Part shown: in pieces, positions 50,530 to 59,369 of the stretch
How positions within the stretch are numbered: position 1 is the stretch's first letter
Layout: each line of letters opens with the position of its first letter
Assembly (NCBI GenBank): GCA_020432045.1
Contig: JAGQHB010000029.1
Coordinates: 1 to 64,000, forward strand
Source of the DNA: Dehalococcoidia bacterium
Lineage (GTDB): Bacteria; Chloroflexota; Dehalococcoidia; Tepidiformales; Tepidiformaceae
Direction: 5' to 3'
Length of the DNA: 64,000 bases
Made by a program: the position numbers and the translations under genes
The notes under the pieces: generated by a model
What the model saw: only the letters and a program-made list of their open reading frames with translations
The model's database searches: none
Told to the model about the DNA's origin: nothing

Positions 50530-51756
50530 ATGACTGAGAAAGACCTGTATGAACTGGGGGAACAGCCGCCGCTTGGCTACATCCCGAAACAGATGCATGC
50601 GCAGGTAATCCGCCAGGATCGTTTTGGCGAGCCGATGAAGGCGTTCCAGCGCGAGGTCATTGGTGTGCCCGAAATCGGCCCGCACGACGCGCTCGTGTAC
50701 GTAATGGCCGCGGGAGTGAACTACAACAACGTCTGGGCTTCGCTCGGCAGCCCGGTCGATGTAATCGGCGCCCGCATGAAGGGCGGCGAAAAGGAAGATT
50801 TCCATATCGGTGGTTCCGACGCCTCGGGCATCGTCTGGGCCGTCGGGGACAGGGTCACCAACGTGAAAGTTGGCGACGAAGTGGTGGTGCACTGCGGTCA
50901 GTGGGACGTGAACGCTCCAGACGTTGTGGCCGGTGACGACCCGATGTTCAGCCCCAGCTTCAAGATCTGGGGTTACGAGACCAACTGGGGCTCGTTCGCG
51001 CAGTTCACGAAGGTTCAGGCGCACCAGTGCCTGCCGAAGCCGAAGCACCTCGACTGGGCCGCGGCTGCCGCCTACATGCTCGTCGGTGCGACGGCGTACC
51101 GGATGTTGCACAACTGGGCTCCGCACGACGTCCGCGAAGGCGACGTGGTCCTCATCTGGGGTGGTGCTGGCGGACTGGGCTCGATGGCGATCCAGATCGC
51201 AGCGCTGGCCGGTGCGAAGCCGATCGCGGTCGTCTCCAAGACAGAGAAGTTCGAGTTCTGTCAGCAGCTCGGCGCGGTGGGCTGCATCAACCGCAAAGAC
51301 TTTACTCACTGGGGCCGGCTGCCCGACTGGGAAGACAATGGGGCGATGGGCGGCTTCACGTCCGGAGCACGAGCGTTTGGCAAGGCGATCTGGGACATCC
51401 TTGGAGAGCGCAAGAACCCGCGGATCGTGTTTGAGCATCCGGGCCAGGACACCGTACCGACATCCGTCTTCGTGGCGGATAGTGGCGGGATGGTGGTGAT
51501 TTGCGCCGGCACGACGGGCTATAACGCTGATGTCGACCTGCGCTACCTGTGGATGCGCCAGAAGCGACTCCAGGGCTCGCATTTCGCCAACGACGACAAC
51601 TCGCGCGAGTTCAACGAACTGGTGCTGGCCGGCAAGATCGACCCGTGTCTCTCTCGCGTGTTCCCGTTTGACGGGACCGCGGAGTGCCACCAGCTCATGT
51701 ATGAAAACCGCCATCCCGACGGAAACATGGCAATCCTGGTGGGTGCGAAGAGCTAG
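50530..51756 (+). CDS. ccrA: Crotonyl-CoA carboxylase/reductase
   Basis: A 408-aa medium-chain reductase of the CCR family. CCR-typical blocks: [79 protein letters not shown] (NADPH), [44 protein letters not shown]. The Asn, Glu and His used for CO2 binding in characterised enzymes fall in the NYNN, YETN and GSHF blocks. It converts crotonyl-CoA to ethylmalonyl-CoA (ethylmalonyl-CoA pathway) or makes longer alkylmalonyl-CoA units. No other pathway gene is adjacent, so the role is open. Start has GGAGG upstream. Confidence 0.9.
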   Translation: MTEKDLYELGEQPPLGYIPKQMHAQVIRQDRFGEPMKAFQREVIGVPEIGPHDALVYVMAAGVNYNNVWASLGSPVDVIGARMKGGEKEDFHIGGSDASGIVWAVGDRVTNVKVGDEVVVHCGQWDVNAPDVVAGDDPMFSPSFKIWGYETNWGSFAQFTKVQAHQCLPKPKHLDWAAAAAYMLVGATAYRMLHNWAPHDVREGDVVLIWGGAGGLGSMAIQIAALAGAKPIAVVSKTEKFEFCQQLGAVGCINRKDFTHWGRLPDWEDNGAMGGFTSGARAFGKAIWDILGERKNPRIVFEHPGQDTVPTSVFVADSGGMVVICAGTTGYNADVDLRYLWMRQKRLQGSHFANDDNSREFNELVLAGKIDPCLSRVFPFDGTAECHQLMYENRHPDGNMAILVGAKS

Positions 51757-53258
51757 GGCTGAGGCGGCGAGTCGCCGGCTACATCGATCAGCTGGAGGTC
51801 CAGTCCCGACGAGCCGGACGGATGCGGTGCGCGTTGGGTGGCGTCCTGCACGTCGTCGCCCACGTAGGCGCGGGCCCGTACGTCGTGGCGTCCAGCGGCC
51901 AGGTCGCTTGTGAGTTTCCAGCGCGTCCAGGAGTACTCGCCGGGCGGTGGTTCCAGCTCAGCGGAAGCAGCAGCCCAGGTGACGCCGTCATCGAACGACA
52001 ATTCGACGGCGGTGACGGGCCCGAAACCGTAGGCCGTGCCGGCGATGGTCACGGGGTTTTGGCGGTCTCCTCTCCCGGTGGGCGATTCGATGCTGGAGCC
52101 GATGCGCATCCTGGCTTCGCGGTCCCAGCCGCGGTCGTGCCAGTAGCTGCCCGGGTCCTCAGCCGTGAATTCAAAGCTGGAGACCCATTTCACGCTTCGC
52201 ATGCCGTAATGGCCGGGATGAAGCAGCCGCACGGGAAAGCCGTGATCAGCGGGCAGTTCGTGGCCACCCATCCCAACAGCCACAAACCAGGTCTCCGCTT
52301 CCGAGAGCGGAAACGATTCAAAGTAGCCGTCGTGTGCGCGTACAGACACCATCGTTGCGCCGGGCAATGGCTTCACTCGTTCCAGGAGTGCCGTGAACGG
52401 AAAACAGGTCCAGGTTGCGTTGCCGATGAGCGGACCGGCGGGCCAGTTCGAAATGCATTGAAGCAGGACCGCACGCTCCACGAGCTCGAACGAGAGCAGG
52501 TCGTCAAGAGTGAAGGCAGACGGAGAGGCGACGAGCCCGTTCACGCGTAGTTCCCAATCTTCGCGGGGGATACGTGGACGCTGAAGGTTGATGTCGACGA
52601 GATAGTGGTCTTCCGGGGCGGTGATCAGCGGGGGAAGTCCGGGGAGGGCAGCGAAACCGGGATCCTCCTTGGCTGTGAGCTGACGTGCCGACGCGATGCC
52701 CCGGGGAGGTTCGCGCCGGACTCGGGCGATGACCATGAGGCCGGTGAGGCCCAGGAAGCCGGCCGAGAGTCCACCGAGCAGAAGCGTCCGCCGCCGACCT
52801 GACGGGGACCCACCGGTCACTGGATGCGTGGTATTCGCGAGCCCCAGGATGGCGGCCGCCGCGAAGGCGCCCACGACAGCGGCCGCCAAAGTGAGTCCGA
52901 TTGGAGGAGTGGCAGGCGCCAAGGCGGCGCCCAACAGTGTCAGCACGAAGACAGCGCCGGGGACGAGCCAGCCACGCGCGATGCTCAACGCAGCCCCAAG
53001 TGCGAGCAGGGTGACGACCCCGCCGAAGACGATGGATTCACGGGCCAGCGGCCCAAGCTGTTCGATGGCTTCGGTGGCCAGGGGGCCCGGCGTCCGGCGG
53101 ATGAACCAATCTCCGTAAGAAAAGGGCGGGAATGGAGCACGGTCGATCGCGCGCGCGAGGAGCCACTGCGCGACAAGCGCCGCGGCCATCGCGGTCACGC
53201 CGATCAAGAGCCTCGACGCGAGCGGAACGGGAGTAGCTGCATTCGCAGGCTGGGTCAC
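51753..53258 (-). CDS. Membrane-anchored molybdopterin-dependent oxidoreductase (sulfite oxidase family)
   Basis: A 501-aa protein. The N-terminal 180 residues hold about five hydrophobic helices. Residues about 200-385 form the sulfite-oxidase-type Moco domain, with [39 protein letters not shown] (Cys268, molybdenum ligand), [20 protein letters not shown] and [21 protein letters not shown]-terminal Mo-co dimerisation (Ig-like) domain covers about 395-490 ([20 protein letters not shown]). It probably oxidises or reduces a substrate at the outer face of the membrane. Start is a GTG six bases after TACGGT. Its 3' end overlaps ccrA by 4 bp. Confidence 0.88.
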   Translation of the reverse strand: MTQPANAATPVPLASRLLIGVTAMAAALVAQWLLARAIDRAPFPPFSYGDWFIRRTPGPLATEAIEQLGPLARESIVFGGVVTLLALGAALSIARGWLVPGAVFVLTLLGAALAPATPPIGLTLAAAVVGAFAAAAILGLANTTHPVTGGSPSGRRRTLLLGGLSAGFLGLTGLMVIARVRREPPRGIASARQLTAKEDPGFAALPGLPPLITAPEDHYLVDINLQRPRIPREDWELRVNGLVASPSAFTLDDLLSFELVERAVLLQCISNWPAGPLIGNATWTCFPFTALLERVKPLPGATMVSVRAHDGYFESFPLSEAETWFVAVGMGGHELPADHGFPVRLLHPGHYGMRSVKWVSSFEFTAEDPGSYWHDRGWDREARMRIGSSIESPTGRGDRQNPVTIAGTAYGFGPVTAVELSFDDGVTWAAASAELEPPPGEYSWTRWKLTSDLAAGRHDVRARAYVGDDVQDATQRAPHPSGSSGLDLQLIDVAGDSPPQP

Positions 53259-53270
53259 GCGACTACCGTA
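53259..53270 (-). promoter_or_regulatory. Leaderless -10 element of the molybdopterin oxidoreductase gene
   Basis: On the minus strand TACGGT (53270-53265), six bases (AGTCGC), GTG at 53258. No ribosome site is present. Confidence 0.5.
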
Positions 53271-53364
53271 CGAAACGCGTGGCCGCCACGTAAGCCCGGC
53301 TGCTGTGCGTTACCACCTATGACGGGGATAATGCCAACCACTCCCGAGAACAATGAGGTGGCCC

Positions 53365-54537
53365 ATGGCCCGAGACTTCGCAGCCGATATCCAGGACCCG
53401 ATCGCCGGAGAGATCGTCACGAACGTTGGCGTCTGGGTCGACAAAGAGGTGAAGCCCCAGGCCAGCGAGTTCGAACATGCTGACCAGTTCCCGGAGCCTT
53501 TGCTCCAGGGGATGTCTGACATGGGACTCTTCGGGATCAAGATCCCGGAGCAGTACGGCGGTCTGGACCTCTCGTTCGAGTGCTACGCCGGCGTCTGCAT
53601 GGAGCTTGCGCGGGGTTGGATGAGCCTCGCAGGAATCATCAACACGCACGTGTTGGTCGGGTATGCGATCAATGAGTACGGCACGCAGGAACAGAAAGAC
53701 ATGTACCTGCCGAAGTTCGTGAAGCCGGACATGCGCTGCGCACTGAGCATCACCGAGCCGGATGCCGGTTCGGACGCCCAGGCAATCAAGACGACTGCCC
53801 GCCGGGACGGTGACGACTACGTCATCAATGGGCAGAAGATGTGGGTGACAAACGGCCACCGCGCGGGCGTCTACCTCGTGATGACGAAGACGGACACGAC
53901 GGCACAACCCCGCCACAAGGGCATCACGGCGTTCCTTGTGCCGCACGAAACGCCGGGCTTCATCAAGGGCAAGAAGTTCGAAAAGCTGGGTTACAAGGGC
54001 GTGGAGACGACTGAACTCGCGTTCGAAGATGCCCGCGTGCCGGCCACCGCGGTCCTCGGCGGGAACGAAGGCAGGGGCTTCCAGCACATCATGAGTGCGC
54101 TGGAGGTCGGCCGGATCAACGTTGCGGCCCGCGGCGTGGGTGTCGCCCAGGCGGCGTTTGACGATTCGATCCGGTATGCGCAGCACCGGGAAGCGTTCGG
54201 TGTGCCTATCTTCCAGCACCAGGCGCAGCAGATCCGGCTGGCAGAGATGATCGTGAAAATCCGGGCCGCCCGCTTGCTCACGCTGGACGCCGCACGGAAG
54301 AAGGACTCGGGCGTACGAAGCGACCTTGATGCTGGGATCGCGAAACTCTATGCAACAGAGATTGCGAACGAATGCGCGCTGGACGCGATGCGCATCCATG
54401 GCGGCGTGGCCTATTCGAAGGAATTGCCGGTGGAGCGCTACTACCGTGACGCGCCGCTGATGATCATCGCCGAGGGCACAAGCGATATTCAGAAGACCGT
54501 GATCGCCCGCAACATCGTCAAGGAATACCCGATCTAG
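53365..54537 (+). CDS. Acyl-CoA dehydrogenase
   Basis: A 390-aa FAD enzyme: LLQGMSDMGLFGIKIPEQYG, CALSITEPDAGSDAQAIKTT (flavin loop), KMWVTNGHRAGVYLVMTKTD, YAQHREAFGVPIFQHQAQQI, MRIHGGVAYSKELPVERYYR and IIAEGTSDIQKTVIARNI, where the Glu of AEGT is at the position of the catalytic base of MCAD-type enzymes. It introduces a trans-2,3 double bond into an acyl-CoA and passes electrons to ETF. GAGGT lies five bases before the ATG at 53365. A MaoC hydratase gene follows 50 bp later, giving a dehydrogenation-hydration pair. Confidence 0.93.
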   Translation: MARDFAADIQDPIAGEIVTNVGVWVDKEVKPQASEFEHADQFPEPLLQGMSDMGLFGIKIPEQYGGLDLSFECYAGVCMELARGWMSLAGIINTHVLVGYAINEYGTQEQKDMYLPKFVKPDMRCALSITEPDAGSDAQAIKTTARRDGDDYVINGQKMWVTNGHRAGVYLVMTKTDTTAQPRHKGITAFLVPHETPGFIKGKKFEKLGYKGVETTELAFEDARVPATAVLGGNEGRGFQHIMSALEVGRINVAARGVGVAQAAFDDSIRYAQHREAFGVPIFQHQAQQIRLAEMIVKIRAARLLTLDAARKKDSGVRSDLDAGIAKLYATEIANECALDAMRIHGGVAYSKELPVERYYRDAPLMIIAEGTSDIQKTVIARNIVKEYPI

Positions 54538-54587
54538 GTCTGTCCGGGAGCCGGAGAGACGCACGCACGAGCCGAGGAGAGACCGCG

Positions 54588-55058
54588 ATGACCATTTATG
54601 ACGGACGAGACCGTTACGGCCGCTACTATGAGGACTTCGTTGTCGGCGATGTCTATAAGCATTGGCCGAGCAAGACCATTACCGAAGCCGAAGACCACCT
54701 CTTCTGCGACATCACCATGAACCACCATCCGCTGCACAGCGACCGCTGGTACGCCGAGGAAGAGTCTCAGTACAAGCAGAACGTCGTTGTCGGCAACCTT
54801 GTCTATTCGGTGATTCTCGGCATGAGCGTAATCGACGTATCCGGCCGGGGTATCAACCTCGAAGTGGAATCGCTCAAGCACGCGAAGCCGACGTTCCACG
54901 GCGACACCATCCGCGCGGAGACGACGGTGTTGGAGAAGCGCGAAACGTCGGCAGGGGACCGGGGTATCGTCACGGTCGAGACCCGCGGGGTGAACCAGCG
55001 CGGCGAAGAGGTCTGCTACTTCAAGCGCAAAGTAATGGTGCCGAAGCGACCGGCGTAA
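54588..55058 (+). CDS. MaoC family dehydratase
   Basis: A 156-aa hot-dog-fold enoyl-CoA hydratase: RYGRYYEDFVVGDVYKHWPS, TITEAEDHLFCDITMNHHPL with HSD (hydratase-2 Asp/His motif), YKQNVVVGNLVYSVILGMSV, HGDTIRAETTVLEKRE. The layout matches MaoC-like dehydratases acting on mesaconyl-CoA, 3-hydroxyacyl-CoA or related substrates. GAGGAGAG lies seven to nine bases before the ATG. It is downstream of the acyl-CoA dehydrogenase and probably in the same transcript. Confidence 0.9.
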   Translation: MTIYDGRDRYGRYYEDFVVGDVYKHWPSKTITEAEDHLFCDITMNHHPLHSDRWYAEEESQYKQNVVVGNLVYSVILGMSVIDVSGRGINLEVESLKHAKPTFHGDTIRAETTVLEKRETSAGDRGIVTVETRGVNQRGEEVCYFKRKVMVPKRPA

Positions 55059-55125
55059 CCTTGCCGGGGGCCGGGTGGGCATTGTACAAGGCCGAGCGGG
55101 ACGCCCCGAACGGACCGGGCGGAAT

Positions 55126-55665
55126 CTATTCCTGCGGGTCGATAATAACCGTCGACGAGAGATGTTCGCCCGTGACATCGCCAATGATCACTTCCACCGT
55201 GACCGTCGCTGGCACACCGGCGGCGTCCGTCGCGCCCGTCCGGCGCAGGACGACAAGCCACACAGCCTCGGCGAGGTTGCTACGCTCATAGGCAGAGCCG
55301 GAATACGCCGAGCGGACGATCCGGTCGGTGCCATCCCGAGCCGCGGGGACGAACTGGACATCGATGATGTCGAGGTCGGGCGCCGCCAGCGCACTTCCGT
55401 TCAGCCGCGCGAACGGTTCGCCGGCGGCACGGCCCGGTTCCGGCGAGCTATTCATCCGGTCGAACTGCGCCTGTGCGAATGATGTAGCTGGCCCGGTCAC
55501 GGCCGCTTCCGACGATATCTGTCCGCTTACACGCACGTTTTCGGCGCGTGACCACGCCGGAAGCGACGAGAGTGAATCGGTACCTATCGACACCAGGAGT
55601 GCGACCGCCGGGCTCACCGCAGCGATCGAAAGAACGGGAATCATGCTGCGCCGAAGCTGAATCAC
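55126..55665 (-). CDS. Exported protein of unknown function
   Basis: A 179-aa protein with an N-terminal hydrophobic signal/anchor (RRSMIPVLSIAAVSPAVALL). The rest is beta-rich: AENVRVSGQISSEAA, LAAPDLDIIDVQFVPAARDG, NLAEAVWLVVLRRTG, VPATVTVEVIIGDVTG. The GTG start has GGAGGGG about six to eight bases upstream; a Met at codon 8 is an alternative. It is divergent from the archaellin-type gene across 258 bp in which nothing else was recognised. It might be an associated surface or pilin-like component, but no family match is claimed. Confidence 0.7.
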   Translation of the reverse strand: MIQLRRSMIPVLSIAAVSPAVALLVSIGTDSLSSLPAWSRAENVRVSGQISSEAAVTGPATSFAQAQFDRMNSSPEPGRAAGEPFARLNGSALAAPDLDIIDVQFVPAARDGTDRIVRSAYSGSAYERSNLAEAVWLVVLRRTGATDAAGVPATVTVEVIIGDVTGEHLSSTVIIDPQE

Positions 55666-55923
55666 TTACTCCCCTCCACTGTGCGGGACTGGCCCACAGC
55701 GCACACGGGACTCACCGAGTATTCACCCTACTGCATGTTCCCGCCGCAGACGACAGTAGAGGCAGGCAGGGAAGGCGATCTGGGCCACCCCCCGTCCAAT
55801 GGCTTCCATGGCTGCGTAGTTCGGCTGTCCGTCCCGGGCACCCGCGCTTCTCCCTGCGGACGCGAAGCAGGCGGGCCGGTCAAGTGATCACCATCACTAC
55901 GGGAGAACGACACGCGACACCAC

Positions 55924-56535
55924 ATGCCATCTCCGACGCGCAGTAACGAGCGATACACGCGACTCGACGTCATGCGCGGTGAAGAGGGCATCACAGGCCT
56001 CGAAACCGCGATCATCCTGATCGCCTTCGTGATTGTTGCCAGTTCGTTCGCCTTCATGGTGCTGAGCACCGGGCTCTTCGCTGCTGAACGCGGCAAGCAG
56101 ACGGTGCTCGCGGGGCTCGATCGAGTATCGGGCAACATTGAAGTGCGCGGGTCACTCATCCTCCAGGATGTGGGTTCCGACGGCCTGATCGACAGCACGG
56201 ACCCGGACGTCTTCATCGTCACGCTCAGTACGGCGGCGGGCGGCCGCCCTGTCCTCATCGACCCGGCCGCGACGACCAATACGCTCGTCGTGAACCTTGT
56301 TGATTCGGGGGGACGCGTCGCAGGCCTGAACTACTCGGTCGCCAAGACGCTCGGGGACGCTGACGACCTCCTCGAAACGGGCGAGCTGTTTGAGCTCACG
56401 ATCGCAATGCCAGCCGGGATCACGCTGGATGCGAACGAGGAGTTCTCCCTCGAGCTGATCCCGCAGTCCGGGGGGACGATGGTCCTGAACCGGCTGATGC
56501 CTCCCGGGATCGCAGATGTCATGGACCTGCACTGA
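55924..56535 (+). CDS. Archaellin/flagellin-type (class III signal peptide) protein
   Basis: A 203-aa protein (187 if it starts at the in-frame ATG 55972). It shows the archaellin N-terminus: MRGEEGITGLETAIILIAFV, then IVASSFAFMVLSTGLFAAER and GKQTVLAGLDRVSG. A prepilin-type peptidase would cut after RGEEG, leaving a hydrophobic assembly helix. The C-terminal part is beta-rich with the archaellin-like pattern FELTIAMPAG, EEFSLELIPQSGGTMVLNRL and MPPGI. Archaellins build the archaeal motility filament; homologues occur in some Chloroflexota. No motor genes (flaI/flaJ type) are in this window. No ribosome site precedes either ATG. Confidence 0.82.
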   Translation: MPSPTRSNERYTRLDVMRGEEGITGLETAIILIAFVIVASSFAFMVLSTGLFAAERGKQTVLAGLDRVSGNIEVRGSLILQDVGSDGLIDSTDPDVFIVTLSTAAGGRPVLIDPAATTNTLVVNLVDSGGRVAGLNYSVAKTLGDADDLLETGELFELTIAMPAGITLDANEEFSLELIPQSGGTMVLNRLMPPGIADVMDLH

Positions 56536-56542
56536 ACTGCCC

Positions 56543-57313
56543 TTAGAACGGCAGGATGATGCGCCTGAGCTCCTGGCGGAGCCGCGGGGCTTCCGGCATC
56601 ACCTGCTCGACGAGCTGCCAGAAGGATGCCGAGTGGTTCGGGTGGCGAAGGTGGCAGAGCTCGTGGACCACGACGTAATCCGTGAGATGCGGATGCAGCA
56701 TCGAGAGGCGCCAGTTGAAGCGCAGGACACCCGTTGCGGAGCAGCTACCCCAGCGCCGCTTCTGGTCGCGGACTGACCAGGTGACCGGCGAACGGCCGAC
56801 GACCGGTGTCCAACGAGCGAGTGCGCGGCGCACGAGGAACCGGGTCCTTTGGCGGTACCACAGTGAAATCGCCAATGCGACCACTGCCTCGCCCTCTGAC
56901 CCCGTTTTCCCGATTGGGACATCCACCTGGAGCGATTGCTGGCAGTACCGGGCCGTTGGGTAGCGGATCTGAGCGACGGACACGGTGAGCGCAATATCGC
57001 GGCCGAAGAAAGACAACGAATGGCCCGATTCCAACCGCACGGGTGGCGGGGCGGTATCCAGCCGCGAAGTGATCCAGGCGGCGCGGCGACTGAGTAGCGA
57101 CTCGATGGCGGCCTCGGATGTCGCGGCGGGTGCCCTGACAACGACGGCCCCGGCTTCTATCGAGAGCTGGATAGTCCGTGTGCGCCGGGCACTGCGGACC
57201 ACGGTGTAGGGAACGGTCCTGCCACCGAGTTGGAACCGCCGGGGTTCCCGCACAACTGCTGATTCCGAAGGACGGAGCCCCCTGGCGGGGCCAGCGATTC
57301 GATCGCGACGCAT
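56543..57313 (-). CDS. YgjP-like metallopeptidase (DUF45, SprT-like) protein
   Basis: A 256-aa protein ending 7 bp from the archaellin-type gene, convergent. The C-terminal half has the YgjP/DUF45 zinc site: DQKRRWGSCSATGVLRFNWR, then VVHELCHLRHPNHSASFW (HExxH-like HELCH and a third His). The N-terminal half has RTVPYTVVRSARRTRTIQLS, typical of the family's beta-domain. It is a putative zinc peptidase of unknown target; members often neighbour type I restriction systems, but none is here. Start at 57313 lies eight bases after TACCAT, slightly beyond the leaderless spacing; later GTG codons are possible. Confidence 0.82.
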   Translation of the reverse strand: MRRDRIAGPARGLRPSESAVVREPRRFQLGGRTVPYTVVRSARRTRTIQLSIEAGAVVVRAPAATSEAAIESLLSRRAAWITSRLDTAPPPVRLESGHSLSFFGRDIALTVSVAQIRYPTARYCQQSLQVDVPIGKTGSEGEAVVALAISLWYRQRTRFLVRRALARWTPVVGRSPVTWSVRDQKRRWGSCSATGVLRFNWRLSMLHPHLTDYVVVHELCHLRHPNHSASFWQLVEQVMPEAPRLRQELRRIILPF

Positions 57314-57410
57314 ACGCGGGGATGGTACGTGATAGGTACGGACAGGGTGCCGTGTCAGAGTCCGTGGCGGGTAGAACCCGTATGCTCGTATGAAACGCCA
57401 GACCCGGCGG

Positions 57411-57422
57411 TATAACTGAGCC
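57411..57422 (+). promoter_or_regulatory. -10 element upstream of the quinone reductase-like gene
   Basis: TATAAC, six bases (TGAGCC), then an in-frame ATG at 57423. A second in-frame ATG at 57465 has a Shine-Dalgarno. The transcript would start at the first ATG. Confidence 0.5.
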
Positions 57423-57464
57423 ATGCGTGGCCAGCCTTGCCGCGCGGCGAAATGGAGAAACCAA

Positions 57465-58604
57465 ATGCCACAGCACGAGAGGACGGGGCTCCAGCTCCGA
57501 TCGACGATCAAGCCGGAGGGGGTCGTGGAACTTGCCCTCGTACCGGTACCTGTTCCCGCGCCAACTGGAGATGAGGTGCTCGTCAGGATCGAGGCAGCCC
57601 CTATCAACCCTTCAGACCAGGGGCTACTGTTTGGCGGCGCGGACATGACCGCTGCCGAGCAACTAGGGACGGCAGAAAACCCGGTCGTCCGGGCCCCGCT
57701 GTCCCCACCCGTCATGGCTGCGATGGCAGCGCGGGTCGGTCAGTCGCTTCCTGCCGGGAACGAAGGCGCGGGCGTCGTGATCGAGGCGGGACCGGACCCG
57801 AGCGCCCAGGCGCTGCTGGGCAAAACCGTGGCAATCTTCGGCGGGGCGATGTACGCCGAATACCGGACGCTCCGGGCGTCGCAGTGTCTCGTGCTGCCGC
57901 CGGGTACAACGGCCGCAGAAGGCGCTTCCTGCTTTGTGAACCCGCTGACCGTGCTCGGCATGGTGGAGACGATGCGGATGGAGGGGCACACCGCCTTGGT
58001 CCACACCGCGGCGGCCTCCAATCTCGGCCAAATGCTGAACCGCCTCTGCATCAAGGATGGCATCGGGCTCGTGAACGTGGTGCGGAGGCCCGAGCAGGTT
58101 GCCTTACTCCGCGAAGCGGGGGCACGGCACGTCGTCGACTCCAGTTCGCCAAACTTCATCGCCGAACTAACGGATGCGATCGAAGCGACTGGCGCCACCA
58201 TTGGCTTCGACGCGACGGGAGGGGGGCGCCTCGCGGGACAGGTCCTCGCTGCGATGGAGAGCGCACTCACGCGGTCCGCGACTGAGTTCAGCCGCTATGG
58301 GTCGACGGTCCACAAGCAGGTCTATATCTACGGTGGCCTGGACCGCAGCCCGACCGAGTTCACCCGTGCGTTCGGCATGTCGTGGGGGCTTGGCGGATGG
58401 CTGCTGATGCCGTTCCTGCAGAAGATCGGCGCGACGGCAGCGCAAGCCCTGCGAGAGCGTGTCGCGGCGGGGGTGAAGACGACCTTTGCGAGCAGCTATA
58501 CAAAAGAGGTCTCGTTGGCAGGGATGCTGCAGCTCGAGGAGGTCGCCGTGTATGGCCGGCAGGCAACTGGCGCCAAGTACCTGGTGGCCCCCACGAAGCG
58601 CTGA
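57465..58604 (+). CDS. Zinc-independent quinone oxidoreductase-like (MDR) protein
   Basis: A 379-aa medium-chain reductase: LVPVPVPAPTGDEVLVRIEA, APINPSDQGLLFGGADMT, GNEGAGVVIEAGP, FVNPLTVLGMVETMRMEGHT, ALVHTAAASNLGQMLNRLCI (NADPH fold), LREAGARHVVDSSSPNF, IGFDATGGGRLAGQVL. No structural zinc Cys cluster is present. Substrate is likely an enone or quinone. Start: ATG 57465 has GGAGA six bases upstream. A 14-residue longer form from ATG 57423 would fit a leaderless start (TATAAC-N6), so both forms may be made. Confidence 0.82.
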   Translation: MPQHERTGLQLRSTIKPEGVVELALVPVPVPAPTGDEVLVRIEAAPINPSDQGLLFGGADMTAAEQLGTAENPVVRAPLSPPVMAAMAARVGQSLPAGNEGAGVVIEAGPDPSAQALLGKTVAIFGGAMYAEYRTLRASQCLVLPPGTTAAEGASCFVNPLTVLGMVETMRMEGHTALVHTAAASNLGQMLNRLCIKDGIGLVNVVRRPEQVALLREAGARHVVDSSSPNFIAELTDAIEATGATIGFDATGGGRLAGQVLAAMESALTRSATEFSRYGSTVHKQVYIYGGLDRSPTEFTRAFGMSWGLGGWLLMPFLQKIGATAAQALRERVAAGVKTTFASSYTKEVSLAGMLQLEEVAVYGRQATGAKYLVAPTKR

Positions 58605-58667
58605 ACGGCTTGAGCCGCGTCTCTTCGCCGGGCTACAGCCTCCGACGTCGAGGCGTAAAGGCGGGGC

Positions 58668-59369
58668 TCAGTCGAGCTTCAACGACCAGTCGTAAGTCCT
58701 ATAGCGCAGGCCCGGGGATGCGCCAGCGGGGATGATGTTGGAGCGTTTCAGCATGCGGAGGATACCCTCCGAGCCGCCGAAATCGCCGCGAAACCAGAGG
58801 AGCAGCCTCGGGACCTCGACGCGGTTGCTGGCCGGGTCGTAGCGGCACTCGGCCCGCAGGTATGCGCTGGCGGCAAGGTCGAGTTGGGCATCGATCCTGG
58901 CATCATCGTAGGCGGCGATGGGCGGGCAGCTCGCGGCCCCGCAGTTGAGTGCGAAGTGGACCCTCGGGTCTCGTTTCGCGAGCCGGAAATGGCGCTCGAA
59001 GTTGCCCGGGAGTGGGTTCGCCAGGTAGCCAAGCGAGTACGCGAACATCGAGCGCCGCAGTAAGCCATGCTCAATGGCGTTGAAACTGAGGTGGCGTCCG
59101 GCAACCGTGACGCCGCTACGTGCGAAAAACCACCAGCGGAAACGATAGGCTCTCGGATTCTGGCGGAGTTCCCGCTGGATACCCGCGTTGTACACATTGA
59201 TCCAGAACGCGAGCTTCTGCTCATCCATCTGGATCGAACGGTAAAGCTGCGGAAGTGCGAGGCGGGCGATAGCGGCCAATTCAGGTTCGCCGCGGCCAAC
59301 GCGGGTCTCCCGCAACGCGGCGGCCGAGAGGGCGACCGCTTCGACCGCTGGACTGGTGGGTTCGCTCAC
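58668..59369 (-). CDS. DUF547 domain protein
   Basis: A 233-aa protein with both DUF547 hallmarks: EQKLAFWINVYNAGIQREL and HFALNCGAASCPPIAAYDDA. The domain is widespread in bacteria and plants and has no proven role; the conserved Cys-His context has led to suggestions of a papain-like fold. No signal peptide is seen. Start is a GTG at 59369, seven bases after CATACT (or five after TACTGT) on the minus strand, in keeping with leaderless starts here, and no ribosome site is present. Confidence 0.87.
   Translation of the reverse strand: MSEPTSPAVEAVALSAAALRETRVGRGEPELAAIARLALPQLYRSIQMDEQKLAFWINVYNAGIQRELRQNPRAYRFRWWFFARSGVTVAGRHLSFNAIEHGLLRRSMFAYSLGYLANPLPGNFERHFRLAKRDPRVHFALNCGAASCPPIAAYDDARIDAQLDLAASAYLRAECRYDPASNRVEVPRLLLWFRGDFGGSEGILRMLKRSNIIPAGASPGLRYRTYDWSLKLD

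Noticed and set aside
55666-55923. Cyclic-di-GMP-I (GEMM) riboswitch before the archaellin-type gene, because of a GGACGCGAAGC stretch
   Set aside because: The companion CACGCACAGGGCAAACC-type segment and the paired stems are missing, so it does not fit the consensus.
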